From Paenibacillus tritici (lineage in GTDB: Bacteria; Bacillota; Bacilli; Paenibacillales; Paenibacillaceae), in contig NZ_JABMKX010000008.1 of assembly GCF_013204885.1 (NCBI RefSeq), positions 248,001-312,000 on the forward strand: a DNA stretch of 64,000 nucleotides, given 5' to 3'. The notes under the pieces were generated by a model that saw only the letters and a program-made list of their open reading frames with translations, was not told the origin of the DNA and searched no databases. Of this stretch, positions 50,571 through 58,655 are shown in pieces. The translations under genes were made by a program, and so were the position numbers. The first letter of the stretch is position 1. Every line of letters begins with the position of its first letter.

Positions 50571-52898
50571 ATGAAATTCAGACGTCCGCTCCTCGCATCG
50601 CTGAAACAGCATCCTACTTATATGAAGCTTATTTTTTATTTCGTCAGCGCAAACGTTCTGGTGCTGGGTGTATCCTTTGCACTGCTCTATTGGCAGTCCT
50701 CCAAGACGCTTCTGGAGGAGATCGGCGATCATTCCGAATCTCTGCTGGTGAACAGCGCCCAGAACACCGCGCGGCTGATGGAATGGGCGCTGGAATTCAG
50801 CTTCTCTTCCAGTGATGACAGCGCTCTCAAGGTATATGCCCTTTCAGATCAGTACAGCGATTTTGAAACCTTCGAGGTATGGAGCCGGCTTATGGACATT
50901 AAGAACGCCAATCCGTCTATCGATTCGGTATACCTCATTAACGATTACACGAATACGGTTGTTGATTCCAGACTTGGATTGAATGATGCGGAAACTTTCT
51001 ACGACCAGGACATTATTAAGCGTTTACGAGACCCGGATACCGCGAACCACAGCGTGCTTATCCCAAGGACCCTGTCTCTCCCTCTTACCGGGAATACACC
51101 CAAAGAGGTGATGACCATCATCAGATTTTACGAAAGAGGCAGTTCCATCTCCGCTTTCGTTATGAATGTAGATACAGATAATCTCATGACCCTGCTTCAG
51201 AACAATTCGAAGTATGCCGACAGATCAGTTGCAGTTCTGAATGACCGGGAGGAGACGGTGTTTAGCAGCACTTCTTTGAATCAGGAACAAACTGCGGAGC
51301 TCAGGCACCACGTGATTAAGGGCGAAAGCGGATGGAAGCTCTTTCATCCCCAAACTCAGGGAGAGCAGCTAATGGTATACGCGGATATCTCCATTAAGGG
51401 AATCCAGGATTGGACCTTTATCGAAACGGTACCCAAGTCTGTCATTTTGGAGAAAATTACAGTTCTGCGCAACACCAGCCTGATCTTGTTCATTGCCCTG
51501 TTCGCGGCCTCATGGACCGTTATCGTGCTGATCTCCAAACGGGTGTATTCGCCCATTCAAGAACTGATTACCAGAGTCATGCAGCAGCATCAAGCGGAAA
51601 AGCCCGGTCTGGGATACAGCACCAATGAGCTAGACTACTTATCGAGTGTGTTTATAGCGCAGCATAATCAGATTAACGAACTGACTGAGCAATCGCGGGT
51701 TCATAAATTTTTGGGCAGAGAGAGGTTTCTACGGGATTTCCTGGGGGAGACTTACCATTCTGCAGAGGAGATTGGTTCGCAATTTCTGGAGTGGAGTATT
51801 GACCTGCCGGTAGATCAGCTGTCGGTGGCCATCTTCCGGATTGACCACTTCTCGGAATTCTCGGAGACCTATCCGGAGAAGGACCGGCGTCTGCTCCGGT
51901 TCGCCATGTCCAATATTATTCAAGAGTCGCTGCAATCGTCCAGGCATAAGCTGCAAACGGTGGATATGGGTGACGATCACGTAGCCGTTGTCCTATCCGC
52001 CCCCTTGACCGAGGAATATGTGAAGAAGCTGCAAGGATCGCAACAGTTAATAGAGCAGTATTTGTCCGTTGGAACAACTGTTGCCTGGGGCAGAATGCTG
52101 CCCGTCCTGACCGATATGCATGAGGTATATATGGAGACGTATGAGCTGACGCAGGAACGGTTCCGCTTCGGACACAGAGCACTCATCGTACAAGCGTGGC
52201 TGCCCGGTGCAGCCGGAGAGCTGTATCACCTGCCTGTGAACAAGGAGCGGCAGATCGCTCAGGCTCTACCCAAGGGGAACGCAGAGACGGTGCTGGAAGT
52301 GATACGCTCTGCCGTAGTCAAGCTGCGGGAAATGCCCTATTTTGAATGTAAAATGTCGCTGATTACCTTATTTATGGATATACGCCGTCTCATGCAGGAG
52401 CACTCCGTCCAGCCGCTGCCCAGTTCATGGGGTCTGACCTCGATCGAAAAGCAGATTAACCAGCAGGAGACGATGGACAACGTAGTGCCATGGATGGAAG
52501 CCCTGGTAACCAAGACACTCGAAGATATCGTAACTGTCCGCAGCCTGTCCAAGAACGCGGCGCTGATCGAGCAGGCGGACCGGTTCATTGATGAACAACT
52601 AACCGATCCGAATCTGTCTGCAACCATGCTGGCCGATCATCTGGGATTATCCGTGAATTATTTCCGCAGTTTGTATAAAGCGGAGACCACCCAGTCCGTC
52701 ACGGACAAGATCTCGGAGAAGCGCCTGAACTTCATCTGTCAGGAGCTACTGGCCTCCGACTCGCCCATTGAGCCCATCGTCCAGAATTCCGGCTTCTCGT
52801 CGCTGAACACCTTCTATTCCATCTTCAAAAAAGTATATGGCATGACACCGGCCCAGTACCGGAGGAAGCATAGAGAGGACAATACCCACTCATCTTAA
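50571..52898 (+). CDS. Membrane-bound AraC-type regulator (YesS-like)
   Basis: 775 residues from ATG 50571. A transmembrane helix at ~20-42 (LIFYFVSANVLVLGVSFALL) and another at ~298-318 (TSLILFIALFAASWTVIVLI) flank an extracellular dCache-like sensor (~43-297). A HAMP-like linker follows, then a cytoplasmic region (~375-665). The C-terminal AraC double HTH is at ~670-770 (LSATMLADHLGLSVNYFRSL, then IVQNSGFSSLNTFYSIFKKV, YGMTPAQYR). Such regulators sense sugars or the binding protein outside and activate the adjacent uptake operon. It is divergent from the first permease gene and overlaps the convergent TVP38 gene by 9 bases. Confidence 0.93.
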   Translation: MKFRRPLLASLKQHPTYMKLIFYFVSANVLVLGVSFALLYWQSSKTLLEEIGDHSESLLVNSAQNTARLMEWALEFSFSSSDDSALKVYALSDQYSDFETFEVWSRLMDIKNANPSIDSVYLINDYTNTVVDSRLGLNDAETFYDQDIIKRLRDPDTANHSVLIPRTLSLPLTGNTPKEVMTIIRFYERGSSISAFVMNVDTDNLMTLLQNNSKYADRSVAVLNDREETVFSSTSLNQEQTAELRHHVIKGESGWKLFHPQTQGEQLMVYADISIKGIQDWTFIETVPKSVILEKITVLRNTSLILFIALFAASWTVIVLISKRVYSPIQELITRVMQQHQAEKPGLGYSTNELDYLSSVFIAQHNQINELTEQSRVHKFLGRERFLRDFLGETYHSAEEIGSQFLEWSIDLPVDQLSVAIFRIDHFSEFSETYPEKDRRLLRFAMSNIIQESLQSSRHKLQTVDMGDDHVAVVLSAPLTEEYVKKLQGSQQLIEQYLSVGTTVAWGRMLPVLTDMHEVYMETYELTQERFRFGHRALIVQAWLPGAAGELYHLPVNKERQIAQALPKGNAETVLEVIRSAVVKLREMPYFECKMSLITLFMDIRRLMQEHSVQPLPSSWGLTSIEKQINQQETMDNVVPWMEALVTKTLEDIVTVRSLSKNAALIEQADRFIDEQLTDPNLSATMLADHLGLSVNYFRSLYKAETTQSVTDKISEKRLNFICQELLASDSPIEPIVQNSGFSSLNTFYSIFKKVYGMTPAQYRRKHREDNTHSS

Positions 52899-53567
52899 CC
52901 GATTCATAATCTTATCTTTATAGATTAACCCCAGGACAAAGGCTACGACAGAGATAGCGGATATGACGATGGTTGAGCCATAATTCTTGTGATAGATGTT
53001 AGCACCAATGCTCACAGAGGCCAGAAGCCACGGAAGCCTGGCGATCACTAGAATTGCAAAGAATCTTAACGGCTTGATCGTCGTCAGTCCTGCTGCATAA
53101 ATGAATACATCCTTGGGAAGTCCGGGGATGATAAAGATAATGAATAGGAAGACCGAGAACTTGCTGCTGTCCGTCATCGCCGCCATCCACTTGAACTTAT
53201 CTTTGGTCAGCAGACCTTCAATGAAAGCTCCGCCCAGAAGCCTGGTGAAGTAGAACGCCATAACCGCCCCTAGCAGCATCCCCCCGGTAACGAAGAGCGC
53301 TCCTAAGGTTGTCCCATAAATATATCCCCCGGCAATCTGAATGACCTCCCCTGGTATGGGTGCAATAACCGTCTGGAGCACCTGAAAAAACACAAGGATC
53401 ATCGGCCCCAGCTTGCCCGTAGAGAGGATGTATTCCCGAAAGCTCTCCAGCGACATGGTCAGCTTAAGTAATTGCGGTAAGTATTGGAGAAAAAGAATAG
53501 TAAGTACCATTCCCAAGCAAGCGAGAACAATTTTGCCGGCCCGCTTTTTGTGCGATAACCATTCCAT
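52890..53567 (-). CDS. TVP38/TMEM64 (DedA-like) membrane protein
   Basis: 225 residues. Five or six hydrophobic helices with the family's re-entrant motif VLQTVIAPIPGEVIQIAGGY followed by GTTLGALFVTGGMLLGAVMA. Also typical are IFIIPGLPKDVFIYAAGLT and the C-terminal helix. TVP38/DedA proteins are linked to lipid scrambling or undecaprenyl-phosphate recycling and envelope homeostasis. Its promoter region carries three TTCTTAAG boxes shared with the divergent two-component operon, so it is probably a target of that system. The end overlaps the YesS-like gene by 9 bases. Confidence 0.92.
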   Translation of the reverse strand: MEWLSHKKRAGKIVLACLGMVLTILFLQYLPQLLKLTMSLESFREYILSTGKLGPMILVFFQVLQTVIAPIPGEVIQIAGGYIYGTTLGALFVTGGMLLGAVMAFYFTRLLGGAFIEGLLTKDKFKWMAAMTDSSKFSVFLFIIFIIPGLPKDVFIYAAGLTTIKPLRFFAILVIARLPWLLASVSIGANIYHKNYGSTIVISAISVVAFVLGLIYKDKIMNRLR

Positions 53568-53617
53568 AACGAATCCCTCTCTTCACTGGCTTACGATGTA
53601 CTCAGCATAGGGGAATC

Positions 53618-53658
53618 TTCTTAAGAATGGGGCATTATAATTCTTAAGAATTCTTAAG
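53618..53658. promoter_or_regulatory. Three TTCTTAAG boxes, probable response-regulator operator
   Basis: TTCTTAAG occurs at 53618-53625, 53641-53648 and 53651-53658; the first two extend to the palindrome TTCTTAAGAA. The last two are exactly 10 bases apart, one helical turn, as OmpR-type regulators prefer. A leftward TATAAT (53639-53634) for TVP38 lies between boxes 1 and 2, and the rightward promoter starts 15 bases after box 3, so both genes could be controlled. Confidence 0.7.
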
Positions 53659-53672
53659 TCGCCTCCAGGCTG

Positions 53673-53701
53673 TGGTTAACGGGACAGGTACAATCTATAA
53701 T
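53673..53701 (+). promoter_or_regulatory. Promoter of the two-component operon
   Basis: Perfect -10 TATAAT at 53696-53701; the -35 position (53673-53678, TGGTTA) is weak, fitting an activator-dependent promoter with boxes directly upstream. Confidence 0.55.
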
Positions 53702-53734
53702 GGAAGCACGGCACGGCGCAGAGGAGGGGGATGG

Positions 53735-54433
53735 ATGAATCATACCAAGAAGATACTCATAGCTGACGACAACAATGAGATCAGAGAGATTGTCCGGGTG
53801 CTGCTGGAGAGCGAACAATACAACGTGACAGAGGCAGTAGACGGCGAAGACGCTGTGAATAAAGTAGACGATACCATAGACTTGATCATCCTGGATATCA
53901 TGATGCCCAGAAAGTCGGGATTCAAGGCCTGTGTAGAGATTCGGGAGAAGACAAGTGCTCCGATTCTATTTTTGACGGCCAAAACGCAAGACTCTGACAA
54001 ATATCTTGCCTTCTCTGCGGGAAGCGATGACTACCTGTCCAAGCCCTTCTCCTATACCGAACTAGTGTCACGGGTGAAGGCCCTGCTCCGAAGATATTAT
54101 GTATATAAAGGTAAAGATACCCCAGCGCCCCCGGACGTTATTACCTTCAACGAACTAACCGTGAATACTACGGTCAACGACGTAAGGAGGAATGAGAAAG
54201 AGCTTACCCTGACCGAAATTGAATATAAGCTGCTGGCCCTGATGTCCAGTAACAGAAACAAGATTTTCTCCGCACAAAATCTGTACGAAAGCGTCTGGGA
54301 GGAGCCTTATTTCTACAGCTGCAACAATACAGTCATGGTTCATATCCGGAATCTCAGAATGAAGCTGGAAAAAGACCCCCAGAATCCCAAGCTCATCAAA
54401 ACCGTATGGGGAAAGGGGTACCGGATTGAATAA
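53735..54433 (+). CDS. OmpR/VanR-family response regulator
   Basis: 232 residues from ATG 53735 (GGAGGGGG box; the frame opens 21 codons earlier). Receiver domain ~1-118 with acidic pair DDNN, phosphoacceptor Asp in LIILDIMMP (~52), Thr in LFLTAK and Lys in YLSKPFS. Winged-helix output domain ~130-232 (LTEIEYKLLALMSSNRNKIF, NTVMVHIRNLRMKLE, KTVWGKGYRIE). It pairs with the kinase gene that overlaps its end by 8 bases. Likely binds the TTCTTAAG boxes upstream and activates its own operon and TVP38. Confidence 0.94.
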   Translation: MNHTKKILIADDNNEIREIVRVLLESEQYNVTEAVDGEDAVNKVDDTIDLIILDIMMPRKSGFKACVEIREKTSAPILFLTAKTQDSDKYLAFSAGSDDYLSKPFSYTELVSRVKALLRRYYVYKGKDTPAPPDVITFNELTVNTTVNDVRRNEKELTLTEIEYKLLALMSSNRNKIFSAQNLYESVWEEPYFYSCNNTVMVHIRNLRMKLEKDPQNPKLIKTVWGKGYRIE

Positions 54434-55760
54434 CAAGCTTCGCTGGAGCAGGCTGAAATTAAAATTAATCTTGTGCCTTATGGTTTCCTTTCTTCTGTCG
54501 GCAGCTCTGTTCTTGTGGCTGCAAGCCACAGGCGAAGGGCTATTGGAGCATTATCTGACCAAAAGCACATTCATTGAAAAGCAAGAAAAATCAGCCATTC
54601 CCAAATTCAAAACGTATGTCTCCGAGCACCATCTTTCGCTTAAGGATCACGATCAAATCACTGCCTGGGTTAGGGACGCGAAGTATATCAGCCTGTATAT
54701 CTATTCAAACCACAAGCTGCTCTACTCCACCGACGGGTATACTTCAACGGCCGAGAATCAGAAAGTAATGTTACAGCCCAGCTTAACCCATGATCCGCTC
54801 TTATCCAATATTGAATTTGCCGACACGACTGCTCAAGTCTATATGGAATATTTCTTTGAATACAAGTATTACCATGTTATCACTATTCTTGGTGTGATTC
54901 TGTCATTTCTATTCTTCATCGTTCTTGTCCTGTTCTTCATCAACCGGAAAACCTCCTACATTGGGGTGCTGGAGAACGAAATCAAAATTCTGGAGGGAGG
55001 AAACCTGACCTATCCCATTACTATGAAGGGCAACGACGAGCTGTCTTCCCTCGCGGAGAGCATTAATGAGATGAGGAAGTCTTTTATTGAGCGCTTGGAG
55101 AGCGAAGAGCAAGCCAGAGTCGCCAACAGCGAGCTGGTTACCGCCATGTCTCATGATCTACGGACACCGCTTACGGCATTGGTCGGCTATTTGGACATTA
55201 TCGAATACAAGAAATATCAGAATAATGAGGCACTAACGAAATACATCCATAGCAGCAGGGAAAAAGCCTACCAAATCAAACATCTATCGGACAAGCTATT
55301 CGAGTACTTTACTGTATTTAACACGGAGGACAACGATCTGGAGTTCGAAACCTACGATGGAATTCAATTAATGGACCAATTAATGGATGAGCAGTTCATG
55401 TTGCTGGAGAACAATGGATTCCAGGTGGAATGGGAACCCGGCAGTATCCCCTTCCGCATGGAGCTTCATCTGATTTCGTTCCGGCGCGTGTTTGATAACA
55501 TTTTCTCCAATATCATTAAGTACGCCGATACGGCCGACACTGTCAGCATCCAGTATGGAATTACAGACCGCTGGTTAATGATCCATATTCAAAATACTAT
55601 CAAAACAGAAGCCCAGGAGGTCCATAGTACAGGGATCGGGCTGAAAACCTGCCAAAAAATCATCGGGCAGCATAGAGGAGAAATCGCTTTTACAAGGAAT
55701 GGGAACCAGTATTCAGTTAATCTTCGTTTGCTTGTAAACACGGCTCCCACCCACACTTAA
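54426..55760 (+). CDS. VanS-like membrane sensor histidine kinase
   Basis: 444 residues from TTG 54426, 7 bases after AAAGGGG and overlapping the regulator stop. Transmembrane helices at ~10-33 and ~142-170 bracket a ~110-residue extracellular sensor. A HAMP domain (~170-220) precedes the HisKA dimerisation domain, with the phospho-His in AMSHDLRTPLTALVGY (~240). The ATPase domain has an N box (RRVFDNIFSNIIKYAD) and a G2-like STGIGLKTCQKII, but the G1 box (DxGxG) is not visible; the sequence runs straight from LMIHIQNTI to the G2 box. This shortened lid is seen in some VanS-like kinases. Signal unknown; an envelope signal is likely. Confidence 0.9.
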   Translation: MNNKLRWSRLKLKLILCLMVSFLLSAALFLWLQATGEGLLEHYLTKSTFIEKQEKSAIPKFKTYVSEHHLSLKDHDQITAWVRDAKYISLYIYSNHKLLYSTDGYTSTAENQKVMLQPSLTHDPLLSNIEFADTTAQVYMEYFFEYKYYHVITILGVILSFLFFIVLVLFFINRKTSYIGVLENEIKILEGGNLTYPITMKGNDELSSLAESINEMRKSFIERLESEEQARVANSELVTAMSHDLRTPLTALVGYLDIIEYKKYQNNEALTKYIHSSREKAYQIKHLSDKLFEYFTVFNTEDNDLEFETYDGIQLMDQLMDEQFMLLENNGFQVEWEPGSIPFRMELHLISFRRVFDNIFSNIIKYADTADTVSIQYGITDRWLMIHIQNTIKTEAQEVHSTGIGLKTCQKIIGQHRGEIAFTRNGNQYSVNLRLLVNTAPTHT

Positions 55761-55772
55761 GGAGGATATATC

Positions 55773-56306
55773 ATGCAAGAAATAATCACCGACCGGTTAA
55801 TCATCAGAAACTTCCGGGAGACCGACGCACCTGGGATGCTCGAGTATCTGGCTAATCCCAGGGTTAACTGCTTCCTCAGCGAACGAATTTCAACCTTGGA
55901 CGAAGCCGTGGCCACCGCGAATACCAAGAGTCAGGACGACTCCCATCTTGCGGTCTGCTTGAAGGATACCGGCTCTATCATTGGCGAATTATTCTGCATG
56001 AAAGAAGAACCGGATACTTACAGTGTAGGATGGCATTTGAATCCTAAGTATGAAGGCAGCGGGTATGCAAGCGAAAGCGCCCGTGCACTGTTGCAATACC
56101 TGTTCATCACACAAGAAGCCAGAAGAATCTATGCGTACGTTGAGGATGACAACTCCAAATCGCAGAAGCTGTGTGAGAAGCTGGGGATGCGCAGAGAGGG
56201 CTGCTTCATGGAATTCATCTCGTTTACCACCAACGCCGACGGCACCCCCAAATACGAGAACACTCAGCAATTCGCCATATTGAAGCGGGAATGGTTGCAG
56301 CAGTGA
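55773..56306 (+). CDS. GNAT acetyltransferase, RimJ/RimL type
   Basis: 177 residues from ATG 55773, 12 bases after the kinase stop, with AGGAGG. The start ITDRLIIRNFRETDAPGMLEYL and the acetyl-CoA motif NPKYEGSGYASESARALLQYL are typical, followed by RIYAYVEDDNSKSQKLCEKLGM. It is probably co-transcribed with the two-component genes; whether it modifies a cell-envelope compound, an antibiotic or a protein N-terminus cannot be told. Confidence 0.9.
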   Translation: MQEIITDRLIIRNFRETDAPGMLEYLANPRVNCFLSERISTLDEAVATANTKSQDDSHLAVCLKDTGSIIGELFCMKEEPDTYSVGWHLNPKYEGSGYASESARALLQYLFITQEARRIYAYVEDDNSKSQKLCEKLGMRREGCFMEFISFTTNADGTPKYENTQQFAILKREWLQQ

Positions 56307-56425
56307 CTATCGCTCTACGATTACATCTGGGAGAAATTCTCTAAATCTATGTTTCATGCCCAGAGGTGCGGGTAAATTAAAAGTGCAACAAAAAATACTC
56401 AATACCCGAAAAGGAGCGATTTCGA

Positions 56426-56659
56426 ATGGCACAGAACAACCAGAACGATCAAAAGATGAGCCGCGAAGAAGCGGGACGTAAGGGTGGCGAAGCCACGGCA
56501 AGAAACCATGACCGTGAATTTTACCAGGAAATTGGCGAAAAAGGCGGAGAAGCCCGCAGCAACAGCAATTCAGGCGGCAATGGAGACGACGGCAAGATGA
56601 GCCGTGAAGAAGCAGGGCGCAAAGGCGGCGAAGCTAGGGCGCGTCAACGTGACAATTAA
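56426..56659 (+). CDS. KGG-repeat stress protein
   Basis: 77 residues from ATG 56426 (AAAAGGAG 10 bases upstream). Very hydrophilic. MSREEAGRKGGEA occurs twice (residues 11-23 and 58-70), and a third KGG unit is IGEKGGEARS (~36-45). This is the KGG (Con-10/YciG-like) general-stress family, thought to be intrinsically disordered and desiccation- or sporulation-related. Single gene with a very strong terminator. Confidence 0.92.
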   Translation: MAQNNQNDQKMSREEAGRKGGEATARNHDREFYQEIGEKGGEARSNSNSGGNGDDGKMSREEAGRKGGEARARQRDN

Positions 56660-56693
56660 ATAAGGCATCAACCCTATAGAGCAATATAAAGAT

Positions 56694-56731
56694 AAAGGCC
56701 AGGTTCTCGAAAGAGAACCTGGCCTTTTCAC
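56694..56731 (+). terminator. Strong intrinsic terminator
   Basis: AAAGGCCAGGTTCTC (56694-56708) pairs perfectly with GAGAACCTGGCCTTT (56713-56727) around a GAAA tetraloop, followed by TTCA. It separates the KGG gene from the convergent metallopeptidase gene. Confidence 0.92.
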
Positions 56732-56736
56732 TAGTT

Positions 56737-57180
56737 CTAAGCAATATGGAACCGGTCTAGTTGATCCCGGTAACTGAAGAGAGACTCTTCCCTAATAATA
56801 TGCATAAACGAAGGGTCTGCTTCAGTCAGTAAGGAGCTCGCATACGCCCACGCATTCTCCTCAATCCTCAGCCGGATTTCGGCTTCTTGCCTTCCGGTCA
56901 GGGGGCCATCCAGAGCAGCGGCTAGCTGCTCCAGCTCCAGATCCTCGGAATGCCCTAGCTCATGGGCCAATATAACCGCAATGTATTCCTTCAGCCGGCA
57001 AGGTGAACCGAACAGCTCACAGCATTGCCTCACGATCTCTTCTTTATATAGATAAATAGTATGACTGCCCAAATGATATTTACCGCCAACCAGCCGATTC
57101 TTCCGGAACCTGGGCTCGACGGTTACCTTCACCTTACTATCAGAAAGGGCTAACAGCTCAGCGACCGTCTGATTAAACAA
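56737..57180 (-). CDS. Putative HExxH zinc metallopeptidase (ImmA/IrrE- or SprT-like)
   Basis: 147 residues from TTG 57180 (GGAAG 7 bases upstream). The zinc motif HELGHSED is at ~93-100 within EYIAVILAHELGH. A second Glu for zinc is likely in RIEENAWAYASSLL (~125). Such small zincins include ImmA/IrrE proteins that cleave repressors of mobile elements, and the fold is also used by toxin-related proteins. No adjacent XRE repressor gene supports the ImmA idea here. Substrate unknown. Confidence 0.7.
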   Translation of the reverse strand: MFNQTVAELLALSDSKVKVTVEPRFRKNRLVGGKYHLGSHTIYLYKEEIVRQCCELFGSPCRLKEYIAVILAHELGHSEDLELEQLAAALDGPLTGRQEAEIRLRIEENAWAYASSLLTEADPSFMHIIREESLFSYRDQLDRFHIA

Positions 57181-57295
57181 TTCATCTTCCAGCTTGCAAT
57201 CCCCTGCCTTATCCCAAAGTATAGAATCAGTTTAATCTAAAATTTTAAGCAACTCCAGTGAATTTTATTGAAAGATGTTACTGTTTATTGAATGT

Positions 57296-57790
57296 TTAGG
57301 GGCCTTCTTTAATCGGTAGCCAAAACTCATAACAATTGACTTCATCTATTTTAGAGGGCGGGTAGGCTTCTATTTCCGGTACATTTGCATGAACATATGG
57401 AGAATTAGGGAGCCATTCTTCAAACGCATACAGTTCAGCTTCAATTAAGGCGTCAACAGTTTCTCCGTAATTGTCAAAGATTGCCCACATCGAAGCTGGC
57501 ACAGTGTATTCCTCCAACCCCCAGCCCTCCGGGGCCTGATCACTTTCCGTAGCGACATAAAACCAAAAGCTTCGATTGGCCGGATCTTTTTCAACACGCG
57601 AGACACCTATGGCATAACTATTTGTAACTGTATCCTCAAGATTGTTACGCCTATTACGGAACAACTCCGTCAAACCCTCCTGTCTGCATTTTTCCCAGAA
57701 CTGACCAAACATTTCATTATCCTGTTCTACCCAAGTCCTACGTCCATAAATTCTGAATTCTGATTTACATTCTATTCTAACATTTACCAT
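57296..57790 (-). CDS. GyrI-like effector-binding domain protein
   Basis: 164 residues from ATG 57790, 7 bases after AGGGG; the frame opens 35 codons earlier without a good site. The whole protein is one GyrI-like/AraC effector-binding domain without an HTH (VNVRIECKSEFRIYGRRTWV, MFGQFWEKCRQEG, YAIGVSRVEKDPANR, and the acidic tail FEEWLPNS). Stand-alone domains of this kind bind small hydrophobic or cationic compounds and may act as sequestering or hydrolytic proteins. Single gene. Ligand unknown. Confidence 0.82.
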   Translation of the reverse strand: MVNVRIECKSEFRIYGRRTWVEQDNEMFGQFWEKCRQEGLTELFRNRRNNLEDTVTNSYAIGVSRVEKDPANRSFWFYVATESDQAPEGWGLEEYTVPASMWAIFDNYGETVDALIEAELYAFEEWLPNSPYVHANVPEIEAYPPSKIDEVNCYEFWLPIKEGP

Positions 57791-57917
57791 GCAATCGCCC
57801 CTGTCTTGGTTAATAACCGGAGTATAACTGATCGAGCCGACTCTTTTTTGATGTTTCTTACCAAATTCGTCTGCACGGGTTAAGTTATGCGACAAGGTCC
57901 CCTATAGTAGGTATGAC

Positions 57918-57943
57918 AAAAGAAGACACCCCTAAAGGTGTCT
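57918..57943 (-). terminator. Intrinsic terminator, GACACC-arm type
   Basis: AGACACC (57924-57930) pairs with GGTGTCT (57937-57943), loop CCTAAA; leftward TCTTTTG follows. It ends the DUF6155 gene. Confidence 0.8.
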
Positions 57944-58027
57944 CAGTGTTAGTACTTCCATATTCTTCATCTCGGCAAAGCATTGATCTCCTGCTGCATC
58001 AGACTACTTAAAGTCTGTGTCCGTTAC

Positions 58028-58528
58028 TCAGTCCTCTTCCTCATTCATGTGTCCTAGATAATCGCCATACAGCTCCATCATCCCATCTCCAAAACCCCAG
58101 CCAATATGTTGACTTTTAGCCATCAAATCGTAGCATCTTTCTACAAACTCATCTTCTAAATCATTGTCCACAATATACTTTAAAGCTTGTTGATATACGC
58201 TTTCTATATTGTGATAAAATTTTGAATCAATGTCTCCATATGAAAGCGTGAAGTCCACTCCACATTCCACCGTAAAAACCATTAATTCAGCAATATGCTG
58301 CTTGTTGTTTGAGATTACACTAAACTCCTTGATGGCTTTCTTCATAATCGGGTATCGCAGAATCTCTCCCTTGTCGCCGAATTCCTTCCCAATAATTTTT
58401 TTGTACTTGTCTAAGACTTCCTCTTGGTCAGGAAATAGCAACGAGAAATAATACTCTTGAATGACCGGATATTTCTTGGCGAAATCTAAGATTTCAGCCT
58501 CAAGCTCCTCTCTCGTGAGAGTGCTCAA
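58028..58528 (-). CDS. DUF6155-type protein
   Basis: 166 residues. Helical, acidic protein with TREELEAEILDFAKKYPVIQ at the start and a pattern of helices (FYHNIESVYQQALKYIVDND, FGDGMMELYGDYLGHMNEEE) typical of DUF6155. The start is TTG at 58528; no ribosome binding site is visible upstream, so the start is uncertain. It is divergent from the primase-helicase gene. Function unknown. Confidence 0.72.
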   Translation of the reverse strand: MSTLTREELEAEILDFAKKYPVIQEYYFSLLFPDQEEVLDKYKKIIGKEFGDKGEILRYPIMKKAIKEFSVISNNKQHIAELMVFTVECGVDFTLSYGDIDSKFYHNIESVYQQALKYIVDNDLEDEFVERCYDLMAKSQHIGWGFGDGMMELYGDYLGHMNEEED

Positions 58529-58655
58529 GTGCTTTTAAGGGTTGTTTTCTTTAAATTTAGCATTTTTCCGATCTCCCTAATTAGGTTATAATTCCCATAG
58601 TTATTACTCTGTTAGCTTACAAGGTATAATATAAATAAAATGCGAGGACCAAGCA

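Noticed and set aside
56737..57180. ImmA/IrrE-XRE repressor-protease pair
   Set aside because: HExxH is present but no XRE repressor gene is adjacent; the only XRE gene is 23 kb away.
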